DNA from: Strobilurus pachycystidiatus
Taxonomy: Eukaryota > Basidiomycota > Agaricomycetes > Agaricales > Physalacriaceae
Assembly (NCBI GenBank): GCA_019915135.1
Contig: JAHLMK010000014.1
Coordinates: forward strand, 744,001 to 808,000
Direction: 5' to 3'
DNA: 64,000 nucleotides
Positions within the stretch are counted from its first letter, which is position 1, and every line of letters begins with the position of its first letter. Positions 1 through 10,425 of this stretch are shown here, one piece after another. The notes below the pieces were generated by a model. That model was given only the letters and a program-made list of their open reading frames with translations, did not search any database and was not told where the DNA came from. The position numbers were made by a program, and so were the translations under genes.

Positions 1-615
1 GCCTTTGATTTATCGGCCGTTCCGTTCCAGGGTCAGAGGCAATGCTATCAGATTAGGGAATGCCGAAAGCAGAGAGTGGACTACATATAGACGTCCATAG
101 TCCTGGCATGCACTGGAGAACGATGAAAGTCTGATCGCGGCCCACAAAGCCCTAGTATGGAGACGAAGAGCAACACCCCGGTAGTCGCGTCGAAGTGAAG
201 CATACCATTAGCATCCCTGAACGTCAAAGAACATGAGTCCCGCCGCAACCGAGAAGTGAAACGAGAGAACTGCACTGGCTTCCTTCAATACAATTGTAAG
301 TTAGCCGTACACAGCGAGTTGTCCTCGGGCCCCAACTGAATGGAAAAGAAAGTGTCCCAGCCGACCCGAGAAGTAAGACCAAGTAGCCAAAGCGTCCCAT
401 CCATTCAGTTGTAAGTTAGCCGTCGTACTTACGTCTTGTCCTCGCCAAACACCGAGCCGAGGTGACTCTGAAAATGCACATTTCGAGTTCAAGGTCGGCA
501 GCAGTGCGAAGATGCGAATAATGGGTGTGCCCCCGAGATAGATACGATGGAATAATACACTGGTGTACAGAACCCGAGGATAGAGAAGATAATAGTAAAC
601 GATACACAAGGCGGA
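1..615. other. No gene recognised upstream of H2B
   Basis: I see no convincing coding region here. Open frames are short and lack family motifs or splice logic. A short near-repeat (ttgtaagttagccgt) occurs near 294 and near 409. The 3' flank of the H2B gene reading leftwards probably falls in this stretch. Confidence 0.5.
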
Positions 616-1214
616 TTACTTAGCTCCCGCTGAAGAGAACTATGAAAGGGTAAGGACGGCGTTGACGATTAAGAGAAGGCGAGACGCGACGAACCTTGGT
701 CACGGACTTGGTGCCCTCTGAAATGGCGTGCTTGGCAAGTTCACCGGGGAGAATGAGGCGCACGGAGGTTTGGATCTCTCGTGAAGAGATGGTCGACTTT
801 TTCGAGTAGGCGGCGAGTTCTGAAGGGCGTGTGAGCAATGGATATGAAGGCGGGCGGGTAAGCAAGACATACTGGAAGCCTCAGTGGCGACGCGCTCAAA
901 GATATCGTTGACAAAGCTGTTAAGGATGGCCATGGCTTTGTTGGAGATACCAGTGTCAGGGTGGACCTGCTTGAGGACTGTGGACGAGGCAAGTCAGTGG
1001 ATGCCGGCGAACCCCGCCCAAGTAGATACGCACCCTTGTAGATGTAGGACGAGTAGGTCTCCTTTCTCGTCTTCTTGCGCTTCTTCTTGTCGCCCTCGGC
1101 GGGCGCAGGCTTCGAGGTCTTCTTGGCCGCCTTGGAGCCCTCGGTCTTGGCTGGCGCCTTGGAAGCGGTCGAGGCGGGCGCTTTGCCGGCAGTGGAGGCG
1201 GGTTTGGGTGCCAT
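616..1214 (-). CDS. Histone H2B
   Basis: Core nucleosome histone H2B, which pairs with H2A to wrap nuclear DNA. On the minus strand the exons are 1214-1034, 977-873, 819-695 and 639-616, giving 435 nt and 144 residues. The N-terminal tail is rich in Lys, Ala and Pro ([13 protein letters not shown]...). The fold contains the motifs [38 protein letters not shown] and [19 protein letters not shown]. The last exon supplies only FSSAGAK and the stop. All three introns have GT-AG ends and restore the H2B frame exactly. The gene is divergent from H2A with 290 bp between the start codons, so the two are expected to share one S-phase promoter. Confidence 0.97.
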
Positions 1215-1504
1215 TGGTGATAAGCGACGAGGGAGGTGGTGGTAGTGTTTGGTGGTGGTGGTGGGCGAAAAGCAAGTGGGGCAATCCGAGCGCGGTCAAG
1301 CCCCTTATATAGCCAATCGCCCGAGCAGCTCACGTGCTCCCAATCGCGAGCGCGTCACGTCAACAAACAAAGATGGGCACAGCCACAGGCTCACGCTATA
1401 AAGACGGCTTGGCCGCGTTGATCATTCCCCACTTTCCGCCCACCACAACCACCGCCACCAGCCACTCGCCACTCACCACCACCACCACCACCACCAACTC
1501 AACA
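1215..1504. promoter_or_regulatory. Bidirectional H2B-H2A promoter
   Basis: The 290 bp between two divergent histone starts. A TATA-like TATATAAG reads leftwards near 1304-1311 for H2B, and TATAAAG reads rightwards near 1397-1403 for H2A. A CCAAT pentamer lies near 1313. A CAC/CCA-rich microsatellite fills the H2A leader (about 1440-1500). Shared control of the pair is inferred from the layout, as is usual for fungal H2A-H2B genes. Confidence 0.75.
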
Positions 1505-2022
1505 ATGTCTGGCAAATCTGGCAAATCCAAGACTGGAAAAGCGACCACCGGCGGCGCCGACTCCAAGTCCCAAACGCGCTCGTCCAAGGCCGGGCTCCAG
1601 TTCCCCGTCGGCCGTATCCACCGCCACCTGAAGAAGGGCAACTACGCCCAGCGCGTCGGTGCCGGTGCTCCTGGTACGTCGTCTTCGTCTTTCCTTTCAT
1701 CCTTTGGCTCATGCGCTCTTCCAGTATACCTCGCAGCCGTGCTCGAATACCTCGCCGCCGAGATCCTCGAACTCGCTGGCAACGCCGCCCGTGACAACAA
1801 GAAGGCCCGTATCGTGCCGCGTCATCTCCAGCTCGCTATCCGCAACGACGAAGAGTCAGTCGTCTCCCCTTTCATTGCCCTTTGCCCTTGCTCACCAGTG
1901 TCTTCAGGCTGAACAAGCTCCTCGGCAGCGTCATCATCTCCCAGGGCGGCGTCGTCCCCCACATCGAATCATCCCTCCTCCCCGCCAAGACGAAAAAGGG
2001 CGAAGCCAGCCAGGAGGTTTAG
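1505..2022 (+). CDS. Histone H2A
   Basis: Core nucleosome histone H2A. Exons are 1505-1673, 1725-1854 and 1908-2022, giving 414 nt and 137 residues. Visible H2A motifs are [61 protein letters not shown], and the C-terminal docking stretch [13 protein letters not shown]. The protein ends [11 protein letters not shown], so it finishes with an SQEV tail: the SQE motif of the H2A.X type used for DNA-damage phosphorylation, which is normal for fungal major H2A. Both introns begin GT, end AG and keep the frame. It is divergent from the H2B gene. Confidence 0.97.
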
Positions 2023-2165
2023 GCGCCCGTCTCCCTTTTTTGCTCTCATCGTCCGTTTGCTTCCCATGTACATCATCTGTATCAGTACGCACCATTACTT
2101 ACTCTAAGTTATATGTATCATCGGATATGTTATTAGCGTTTATTTTCATTCTTTTTGCGCGCTAG

Positions 2166-2705
2166 TCGATTGTTTGTGTACGCGTCTCAGGGCCTTTCGC
2201 TCTGACAGTGACCATCATCATGACCGCGAATACATGGCTGCCCTGAACCGCTGCTTTGTGAGATTCTTCCGTTCATCTCGCCAACAATCTCCACTAAGAG
2301 ACACCATACGTGCATAGAGGACTGAGAGCGTTCATGTCTGTCAACGAAGGACGAGCAAGGGACTTGGCCTCTTATTGATCTTGAGTCGTGCTACACGTTG
2401 CCTCCGAGTCTAGTTCTGACTGACTCCTCTCCTTTGTCCCAGGGTCACGCTGAGTCCTCTCTTCACCTCTGGCGAGGCTCATGTGGAACTTGCCGACCGA
2501 GCGCTGGCCCTCTCCATTGCCTCTACTCAAAGCTCTGAGCCTCTGACGCTGGCGGCTACTGGCAAGATTACGACTCTCAGGCTTTCTTCTGCGGGTATCC
2601 GTCGTTCGTGTGCGAGTCAAAACCACACCGGATGGAACACTGGGAAGATCAGCCACCATCCGCACAGGACCTCTCGTTTCCACTCCGAGTCAGTCTCAAT
2701 TTGGC
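2166..2705. repeat. Dispersed repeat, copy A
   Basis: This stretch aligns base by base, with moderate divergence, to 4361-5012. Shared blocks include gattgtttgtg-acgcgtctca at the left end, gagacaccatacgtgcatag in the middle, and tccgcacaggact plus a cagtctcaa end block on the right. It ends exactly where the MFS-like fragment starts. I see no terminal inverted repeats or open frame, so its class is unknown. Confidence 0.7.
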
Positions 2706-3306
2706 GGTAGTTCTACTGGATTACGGTCATCTCCTACTACGTGCTGCATTTCCTTGGAACGTTAATCGTCACGCTCTGGTCGGGTGTTGCGGGACCATCT
2801 TGGCGCTAGTCATGACGGGTTTGATAGTGTCTAGTCTCGGCAACGGTTGTGGTATCACGACCAGCTTGATATCCCTCATTGCTAATGCGGGGAAAGAAGA
2901 CCAGGCTATCGCGACCGCTGTTTCGTATCTCTTCCGTTTTTTGGGATCTGTGGTTGGGTTGTCTATTGGGAGCACGCTTGTGCAGGATACCTTGAGGAGT
3001 ACGGTGAGGAAGAAGCTGTCTGGCAGCGATCTGGACGAATATTCCATAGCAGCTGACCATTGGCATGCTCAGATCATCCGGAACGTCCGCTCGTCTCTAA
3101 CCTATATTGAGACGCTACCAGCAGAGACTCGGGCAGACGTAGAGTTCAGTTACGAGACGGCGATACATGCATGCTTCTGGTACACTACCATCATGGCGTT
3201 TTGCGCATTCTTATCCAGCCTTCCTATGAAAAAAAAGCCGCTAGCGGGTCACAAGGACGTCCCGGCGACCGCGGAGGGAGGAGGAGTCGTAGATGCACCT
3301 ACATAA
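2706..3306 (+). pseudogene. MFS transporter, C-terminal fragment
   Basis: An uninterrupted frame reads as the last third of a DHA-type major facilitator transporter, with hydrophobic segments around GCCGTILALVMTGLIVSSLG and SYLFRFLGSVVGLSIGSTLV. It has the family-like phrase SLISLIANAGKEDQAIATAV and a soluble C-terminus ending in VVDAPT. The first two thirds (about nine membrane segments) are absent. Upstream sequence is the dispersed repeat, not transporter. It is therefore a truncated gene. A family assignment finer than MFS drug or amino-acid exporter is not possible. Confidence 0.75.
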
Positions 3307-4062
3307 CTCAAAATCATACTGTGGACAACAGGTGTACATAGCATACATACATATTCTTATCACTGGGATTTGCCGGCAGTGCTTGCTTCTGGCCATGCTG
3401 CGTCCTCGCTTCGTACAGGACGCCCGTCCACATTCGCGAGTGGCTTGGTCTCCCCATATTGCCCCAAGATTAGCTCCTCGGAGGGCGTGGGGGACTGTAT
3501 GCGATACATGCTATCGATGCCCGTTATCGGTGTTGAAGGTGTTCAACTTCGTTGAATGCGAGGTCCTTCGTGGCCCTTGGCCGCTTGCGGCGGTCCTTTC
3601 TGCATCATCAACATCAGTTCCTTCTTTCCAATCCGTCGTATCAGCCTCAGGCAATAATTCAAGAGGCCTGTAGTAACTTTGAATAGATAGGACTATCACT
3701 ATTTCCTCCGGACGCAGTTCGGAGGGAAAGATACCCATGACTAGTGCGTCGCCGCATTGCGCAATTGCGCCTCCGATTGTGAAGTGGCTAATGGTCACTC
3801 CCAAGTTCAAGGCAATGTACAGCTCCTTTCCGGTTCCAGCCTGGGCCAGATGCGGCAAGCAAAGGTGCGGGAGAGGTGCTCTTGGAAGTGATGAATCGAC
3901 ATACGAGGCAATATGGACATTGAGGCATTGTTCCTCTTTTGCATTGCAGCGCACAATTTTTGAACTCTCTGCCTCATTCGTTGAGGCTTCAGCACTATAC
4001 GTCAATGGATTTCAATTTCGAGGCTATGAATACTAGGACAAAGTAAAGAGAAATTAGCTATC
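3307..4062. other. No supported gene
   Basis: About 750 bp between two gene fragments. A minus-strand open frame of 164 codons (3511-4005) exists. It has no recognisable domain, and other frames overlap it. It may be decayed flank of the 7-TM fragment that follows. Confidence 0.4.
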
Positions 4063-4341
4063 CTAGTACCGAGGCAAGTCCCTCCTCGCCGGCACACAGT
4101 ACAAGATCACACATAACAGCCTGAGCTCCGGCAACGCGATGACTGGGTACCAAAGCTGCTCCTCTCTCTGCTTTGTGAAGTCATCGAAGGTGACAACGCT
4201 GAAGATCTCTCGCACAAGCATCAACGCGGATATGGCGCAAAACACCATTCCGCCATGTTGTGCGCCGAAACCTCTTGCAGCGTATTTTTCTACGTGTGCG
4301 TCTGAGCCTGCGTTGACAAGTTCGTTTATCGAGCAGGACAC
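4063..4341 (-). pseudogene. 7-TM membrane protein, C-terminal fragment
   Basis: The minus frame contains FGAQHGGMVFCAISALMLVR followed by EIFSVVTFDDFTKQ and LWYPVIALPELRLL, ending CVPARRDLPRY. From family memory this is the last two membrane helices of a basidiomycete-specific seven-helix protein, loosely RTA1-like. No N-terminal part was found upstream; the adjoining sequence is the second dispersed repeat. The gene starting at 63762 looks like an N-terminus of the same family. It is probably a remnant. Confidence 0.55.
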
Positions 4342-4360
4342 AGGGAGAGAGAAGGCTAGT

Positions 4361-5012
4361 TGATTGTTTGTGGACGCGTCTCAGGCTCTTTGGCCTTTCG
4401 CTCCGACCGTCACGATGATCCGCGGATGCATGCCCGCCTTCAGGCCTCAACAGCTGCTTTGTCGAATCCTTACGTTCATCCCGCCAACAATGCTGACTAC
4501 TCTCAGAGACACCATACGTGCATAGAGGATCGATAGCATGCATGTCTGTCCACGAAGGACTCGGAGCGACTTTGCCTCGCTGATGTATTGATCTTGGGTT
4601 GTGCCTTTGCACGTCGCCTCCGAGTCTAGGTATGTGCTCGCTTCAGCACCACAATATCATTCTTGACTGACTCCTTTGTAGGTCTAGGTCAATGCTGGGT
4701 CTGATACGAGGCTCAAGCTGACTGGATTCTTCTGGGGGTTGCCACTGTTACCTGCATACTTGTCTCCCACCACGACTGTTGTCTTGTCCTCTTGACTGCG
4801 AAGGCTGGGCTCATCCATCAACCTCCGTGCTGCCGGTCTCCAGTTCAGAGTAAGATGCGCTGGCCCTCTTCACTTTACGTGCACCATTGCCTCCGCTGGC
4901 AAGATCACCATTCTCAGGCTTCCTTCTGCGGGTAAGTTGGGCACGGAACGTTTGGCGAGTCAGTCACTGTCCGCACAGGACTTGAATGCAATTCACTCAG
5001 TCTCAACTTGAA
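4361..5012. repeat. Dispersed repeat, copy B
   Basis: Second copy of the sequence at 2166-2705, same orientation, about 100 bp longer because of one internal insertion (about 4690-4800). It shares the left block (acgcgtctcagg), the block gagacaccatacgtgcatag and the right block around tgtccgcacaggact. It directly abuts the 7-TM fragment, as copy A abuts the MFS fragment. Confidence 0.7.
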
Positions 5013-5517
5013 GGTGTCGGCTTCCGTCTCTGCCATAGTACCAAGCTCGCGAAGAAGGTGCGCGCGCTACAATATAGTAGTCTTTAGCTGACCCCACTCA
5101 TAGGGCTGGTCTTCCATCCCTGCTCCGAGTCGATGATATATTCCTTTAGGCTTTCAGCGATGGACGGTAGGCGAGGAACCGATGTTCTGGGCAAACTCTT
5201 TCTTCGGGGCCTGCCAGGTTGTCAATCATATTTCCCACCACTTTACAAGGACCAGAGTGTGTGAAGTGGCGGTTACCATTACTTACTTACATCTTCGTTC
5301 TCGCTCTAGTATATGTACAGATTAGTTATGCATACATTAAGACTGGCTGGCGCTCGCGCATCAAACCTTGATACTTCGGAACCTATGACTCTAAATGCCA
5401 GATGCAGCAGCAGCCAGAATTAGTCCGCCTTTGTGTGCGGCTCAGGGTAGGTCAATCAGGTATATAACGACGACCCGTACGCGTGCCTTCCAACCTTCCT
5501 TTCGCAGTGAACACAAC
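5013..5517. other. Intergenic, TATA box for the next gene
   Basis: No coding region recognised. A TATATAA at 5461-5467 lies about 57 bp before the start codon of the small gene at 5518 and is a plausible core promoter element. Confidence 0.45.
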
Positions 5518-5938
5518 ATGAACTCATCCGAAGCCTCCTTCGTGGTTCCCGATCGCGAGCTTACACCTATTCCCCGCTCAAATTTACCCAGGATGCCAGC
5601 GGGTGCCGAGGCGCACAAGGGGAATCAGAGCCACTCAGTGATCGATAATCCCACCTATGGTCAAGGTGCGCCCGACTCTACATACGATCTCTACTCAGCT
5701 TGCTTACAACCCATGGCCAGATGTCGTCGTCATACCGGAGGAATTACTGCAGGCATTCCGCGAGACCATCCAAGCAGCGCAGGATCGGTTGGAAAAGAGC
5801 CGTCAAGCAAATCTCGTCGTGTATCAGAGGATAGAGGCTTCGCACGAGGCGTTCCTCGCCGAAATGGCTGTCAGGAGGGCAAAGTTAGTGGTAGAACTCG
5901 AGGAAATGAAAGCGAAGAAGAATACCTCGGCAACCTAG
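5518..5938 (+). CDS. Small coiled-coil protein, unknown
   Basis: I do not recognise the family. Joining 5518-5637 to 5699-5938 removes a 61-nt GT-AG intron (weak donor GTGATC, acceptor ctactcag) and gives 119 residues. The N-terminal 40 residues are polar (MNSSEASFVVPDREL...). The second exon is a long charged helix (ELLQAFRETIQAAQDRLEKS, then MAVRRAKLVVELEEMKAKK) likely to form a coiled coil. A TATA box lies upstream, and the frame of the second exon is clearly helix-like. No signal peptide or membrane segment is seen. The start and intron are my reading only. Confidence 0.5.
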
Positions 5939-6137
5939 CGGAAGTAAGTCTACGAAACCATAATGGCATTTCAGGACTCTTCTGATAAAGCTTTCCAGCC
6001 ATTACTCATCCACACTCCTGTACTCATACGCCTTGTAACTTCCAATCGAAGCCGTCTCGTCTCGTCAACCATGTCTCCCGAAAGATGGTGCCGACACTTG
6101 TTTAAGAACCACACGTTTTACGAGGTTGACTCTGCTA

Positions 6138-7553
6138 TCACTCGTTACTGTATACAAGCCCTTCAAGTTCCAATTCCATCAACGCATCCCGACCTCTCAA
6201 TCCCACATCAAGGTCATAACCAATCTGCTTGAGAGCCCGTAGCGAACGAATGTCGCCAGGCTTCAAGGCAGGGAACACGACAGCCCGAGGGCCCGGCACC
6301 CAGCTCTCTAAGCGCGCGCTCTGAAGGCCCGTTTTGAATCTACCCTCGAGCATGAGGACAAACTTGTAATCAAGAGACCCCCATGGCTCCCCATAATTCA
6401 CGACAAGGAGTGTCTCCAGTAGCGGTGCGTGCTGGGGTCGGACAGTGCGCTTCTTCTCGTCCAGTGCAACTGTGAGCTTTTCCATGAATGCGCCGGTGGT
6501 GAGCTGAGAGAAAAATACCCTCAGCTCCCGCAGGTGTGATAACAGCGCGAAGAGATCTAAAACATGGTCGCCACTACCACATTCGGCCAAGGTCAGACTG
6601 GTCAAGTTGCATTGCGACCGCCGGAGGAGTGCGCTGACGTCTGCAATGGGATCTGGAACGATGTCACCGGGGATGGCCTGGAGCTCGAGGTCTGTCAGTC
6701 TCGGAAGGGACAGACGTCGAAAGTGGTGTGTTCCCTTTGTGAGAAGAGACTCGAGGCCATGGGAGAGGACGGGTTCATCCCGCAGGCCGTCCGGAATCTC
6801 CGAGAGTAGATAGAAACTCAAAGTTTCAAGGTTTGGGAGAACTAGGAGCGTGTAGTAGAGCGAGGATGCGGGAAAATCGGGATGGTTGTGGGAAATGTGT
6901 AGATGGTGTAGTCGTGTAGGATTGAGGGAAAGGTAGCGTAATGGCAGATCGAAAAGCTCCAACGACCTTAGATCTGATAGTTGAAAGGCTGTGATTGGGC
7001 GCGGATCTGTCAGGTAGACATACTCCGGGATATTGAGGGACAGTTCCTGGAGCAGCGGAAGTTTGCCGCGAAGACCAGAGAGGGTCTGGGCCAGAGGGGT
7101 GGGGAAGCTTCCTTGAAAAGAGGCGCGTTTCCACTTCTCGGAGTACTGCACGAGAAGAGCGAAGATGGCAAGGAACAACTCCGATTGCATCTCCTTGCGC
7201 TCGGCATCTCCACCGTTGCCAATATCATCGGGTAGAGTTATGGCAAATGATATGGGGAGACCAGAAATCTTGCCAAGTACTGTCTGAACCAGTGTCAAAG
7301 GGTCAATTGACCAGGGTACCGCGTACTGCGGTATGACGATCTCGAAGTCGCACCAGGCGCGTCCGCATAAATCGCGCCAGCTGCGACAGACCTGATTGAT
7401 GGTCCAATGTGGGTCGTCGCCATCGAATATTACGAATGGAAGAAGATAGTGGAAGATTTCTTCGAGTATCTCGGGAGGTAAAAGGGAGATGGGTGAACGG
7501 GCGCATTGGGGCATTTGGTACTGCAGCTGCCTGGCTTCAGGCTGAGAGAGCAT
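6138..7553 (-). CDS. F-box protein with LRR-like tail
   Basis: Single-exon frame of 471 residues. The N-terminal F-box is clear: SPISLLPPEILEEIFHYLLP followed by WTINQVCRSWRDLCGRAWCD. F-boxes bind Skp1 and place the protein in an SCF ubiquitin ligase. The rest (about residues 150-460) carries degenerate leucine-rich units such as LSDLRSLELFDLPLRYLSLN, which normally choose the substrate. Start chosen at MLSQPEA because an in-frame stop lies just upstream. A paralogue in the opposite orientation occupies 27007-28437 with the same opening block. Substrate is unknown; such genes form large families in Agaricomycetes. Confidence 0.88.
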   Translation of the reverse strand: MLSQPEARQLQYQMPQCARSPISLLPPEILEEIFHYLLPFVIFDGDDPHWTINQVCRSWRDLCGRAWCDFEIVIPQYAVPWSIDPLTLVQTVLGKISGLPISFAITLPDDIGNGGDAERKEMQSELFLAIFALLVQYSEKWKRASFQGSFPTPLAQTLSGLRGKLPLLQELSLNIPEYVYLTDPRPITAFQLSDLRSLELFDLPLRYLSLNPTRLHHLHISHNHPDFPASSLYYTLLVLPNLETLSFYLLSEIPDGLRDEPVLSHGLESLLTKGTHHFRRLSLPRLTDLELQAIPGDIVPDPIADVSALLRRSQCNLTSLTLAECGSGDHVLDLFALLSHLRELRVFFSQLTTGAFMEKLTVALDEKKRTVRPQHAPLLETLLVVNYGEPWGSLDYKFVLMLEGRFKTGLQSARLESWVPGPRAVVFPALKPGDIRSLRALKQIGYDLDVGLRGRDALMELELEGLVYSNE

Positions 7554-8379
7554 AGGAGGGGGGAAAACGGACGCTACGTAACGCTGCTAGATGAGAGTTC
7601 GCAGCTGAGATCTCTGTTTCGGATTGGACGAGCTGTGGGCGCGAGCACAGATGGCGGCCACTGTTACTAAGGCCGTACACGCTCCTTGTTCAATATCTGA
7701 GTAAGACAGGGCTCTGAACGTGTACGTACCTTGAGCAAAAAAGAAGTTGTAGGTGCCCAAATTTCGACGTGATCTGAAAGGAAAGGCTAGCCTAAAGCCA
7801 AGAGAAGTCGTCGCTGCTCCTCTGCACGATAGCCGTTCAGTGCGAAGTCTTGTGGAGAAGTGTTCGGAGACATACAAGTACCCAGAGCAAACATTGCCTG
7901 GCATAGACGTTGCGGATGACGGTGTCAAACTCTCGCAGCTGCTCGAGAGAGGTCAAGGTGGCGATCCGTATGGGTCCGTGCCGACATAGTGCCGACACAA
8001 TGCCACCGGCAGGCATTGACCCCATCATCACTGTAACCCCGATACTTGTTTACGAACCACACCCATGCCAGTAGAATGCAGGTCACCTGGAGGACACTTA
8101 TACTGCGATGCGAACGCTTGCTCTATATCCTCATGGTGAACGCTATTCTCTTACTGAATGGCCGCAGTGCCTGCCGCCGTCAGAACCGCCTCGGCCGCCA
8201 CGTCGGACTTCCTTGTCTTCGCGCTCTGTACGCGTACTTACTGTAGGTCTTGCGAGGCACTCAGGCACACGTGTTGCACAGATTTATATGAACATTTATA
8301 GATACGAAGTCTGTCTTATCCACGCTCCGCTGTGTACCTATCAGTATAGCAACTGCCATCTCACGAAGCCGACACCAAC
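7554..8379. other. No supported gene
   Basis: The first ~110 bp matches the 5' flank of the other F-box gene (a block reading AHSSSNPK-RSQL), here closed by a stop codon, so it is probably shared leader sequence. The rest has only overlapping short frames. A minus frame near 7837-7990 with the phrase RIATLTSLEQLREFD looks faintly protein-like, but no gene could be built. Confidence 0.4.
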
Positions 8380-8897
8380 TCAGAACGATAAAACAAATCC
8401 AGAGCTCTCGGTAATAAAGTTGAGATGCCCATCTCCGTGCTGGTCCTGTCCACCGAGGTTGGTATTCATGCTCGAGTCGATGGGCTGGCTGAACGCGCTG
8501 CACGTATACAACGCCGCCTGTCCATCCGGGAGGGTGATTCCCTACAACTTCAATTCAATCAGCATTCCCTTGTCACCTCAGCGTTCCTCACCTTTCCAAA
8601 GTTGTCCAGATAGAGATTGACAGACTGGCATTCGCAGATCTTGAGGCAGAACTCTTTGCAGGCTACGTGGAGTACTGGTAAGGGCCATGGATGGCGAAGG
8701 CTTGATCGCGACTTACCAAGCTCAGCCTCGAGGGGGTCGACCAGCGTGAAGGTCATGTACGAGGGACTCTGCGTCGCGCCGGTGTCGTTCTGGAAGACCG
8801 TCGTGAAGAACTCGTCCTGCCTGGATGCAGCGACCAAGGTCAAAGACGCGAGGGCGAGAAGGTAGGTTATAGAAGAAAACATCGGTAGCTTGAGCAT
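8380..8897 (-). CDS. Small secreted cysteine-containing protein
   Basis: Exons 8897-8717, 8662-8592 and 8541-8380 give 414 nt and 137 residues. Residues 1-25 form a signal peptide (MFSSITYLLALASLTLVAAS preceded by MLKLP). The mature part has SYMTFTLVDPLEAELACKEF, then CLKICECQSVNLYLDNFGK, and ends NLGGQDQHGDGHLNFITESS plus GFVLSF. This Cys-x3-Cys-x3-Cys-x-Cys module with a QSVN/FFN motif is common in secreted Agaricomycete proteins of unknown role. Both introns have GT-AG ends and keep the frame. A TATA-like TATAAGAG lies about 20-30 bp before the start. No enzyme motif is visible. Confidence 0.8.
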
Positions 8898-9385
8898 CCT
8901 CCCTATTCGAAAAGACCTCTTATACGCGTCAAGCTAGGCACGGGCAACCAACGCGTCTTCATTTGAAGGCACCTAACCATCAGGCCTCAGGCCTCAGGTC
9001 CGAGCCCAGTGCGCACCACTACGACGTTCTTGCTGTCGAGGGAGGAATGCAGACACGATGGCAACTTATGGGCCAGGACAAGGAACAAGCCAGGACAAGC
9101 ACGGTTATTCCCATTGCAATTAGACGAAGCATTGATTGACATCGGCCATGGTCGCGAGAATCACGGATATACCGTCCAAAGTTCACAGGGTTGTGTTTGA
9201 ACGTTCGTTATGCTGAAGTGCGGAATGGGTAGAATGGCAAATCAGCTCCCTAGCAGCTTGGAAACTTCACAAGTGACTCGTTCAGCCACTCTCTCGACGA
9301 CAATAGATGTAGATAGAACGTGAAGCTAAAAATTTCGCAACTTGTATTATATGTTATATTCACATGTCCAGTGTCCGCATACCGT
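8898..9385. other. Intergenic, nothing recognised
   Basis: About 490 bp between two minus-strand secreted-protein genes. It contains the promoter side of the gene at 8380 and the 3' flank of the gene at 9386. No coding region seen. Confidence 0.5.
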
Positions 9386-9907
9386 CTACTCGTAATCAAG
9401 CACCGCAGAAGTACCCCCAATGAGCTCCAAACCACTATCCGGGTAGGTGAGGAACGCCCACACGAGCCAGGAGCTGACGTTGTCTCCAAGTATAGAGAGA
9501 TTGGGCGTCTACTCCACAGTCAGATGTGTACAAATGATGAAGGTCTGGCCAACTCACGGTCTCGACACTCAAGATGGTCGTCTGCCCTGAGGCATTGTGC
9601 CTGGAAAGCGCGACGTACGGCGTAGGTTCGCCATTGGTGCGTGTGCCCTGAATGTAGAAGTCGACATAGTCTGGGTGATAGCGTCCGATGGTGTTGTTCC
9701 AGAGGACGGTGAATAACTTTATCAATAAAGCATCAGTAATATGAGGCAGCAAAGGATGACGAGTCGACATACGTCGCCAGTGGAGAACGTGCTGGGAGAG
9801 ATAGTGACGAGGCCATAACGGGCGGCTTCCTGGCGTTTCTCGAAGGGAGATGCGGTCGCGCTGAGAACAAGCGCGGATGCGGCGGCAAAGAGCGAAAGAA
9901 CGCGCAT
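9386..9907 (-). CDS. Small secreted protein with KR cleavage site
   Basis: Exons 9907-9773, 9716-9558 and 9508-9386 give 417 nt and 138 residues. A signal peptide (MRVLSLFAAASALVLSATAS) is followed by PFEKRQEAARYG, a likely Kex2 (KR) processing site. The mature part reads GLVTISPSTFSTGD, then NNTIGRYHPDYVDFYIQGT, and ends LVWAFLTYPDSGLELIGG plus TSAVLDYE. The beta-rich fold is unidentified; similar secreted proteins are widespread in wood-decay fungi. TATAAAAG on the minus strand at 9987-9994 lies about 80 bp before the start. The gene is tandem with the secreted gene at 8380, but they are not close paralogues. Confidence 0.8.
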
Positions 9908-10425
9908 GATTGGTAAGTACTATAGAATGGCTGTGGTGGAAGTGGGGTGATCCAGTGAATGCACACACCACTCAGCAAACGACGGTCTTTTATACCAAAC
10001 AGAACAACGGCCAAGTGGCGCCGCAATTGGAGCCAGAATTCAAAGCATGTTTCGAGCTGGTTTCGAGGTAATCCGTTGGATCCCATGACCGCACGGGGAC
10101 TTCATCTCCGCTAGGGTGGAACACCGCCACACTTGATATCCAATAAGTGCCAGAGCTGCTTAAAGTAGGACAAAGCAGTGAAGGCGTATCTCGAGGCTAC
10201 GCACCCAGTAGAGAAGAAGCCACCGAGTGTGAAAGGACTAGAGTCGGATCCCAGTCCGTTTCGATACCGTAAGTGTCAATTAGAGTGCTCGTTTCAAGGT
10301 CGATCTATGTAGTTTCAGGCGTGATGGCTTCCGCCCCCAGGTGCTGATATTACTACGGCAAGATTACAGCGTTAGGTTCGTGAGATGTCATGCGCAAGAA
10401 AGAAACGGGCACTGAGAGCCATAGT
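9908..10425. other. Intergenic, promoter of secreted gene
   Basis: Contains TATAAAAG (minus, 9987-9994) for the gene at 9386. Nothing else recognised between there and the 3' end of the rhomboid gene. Confidence 0.5.
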
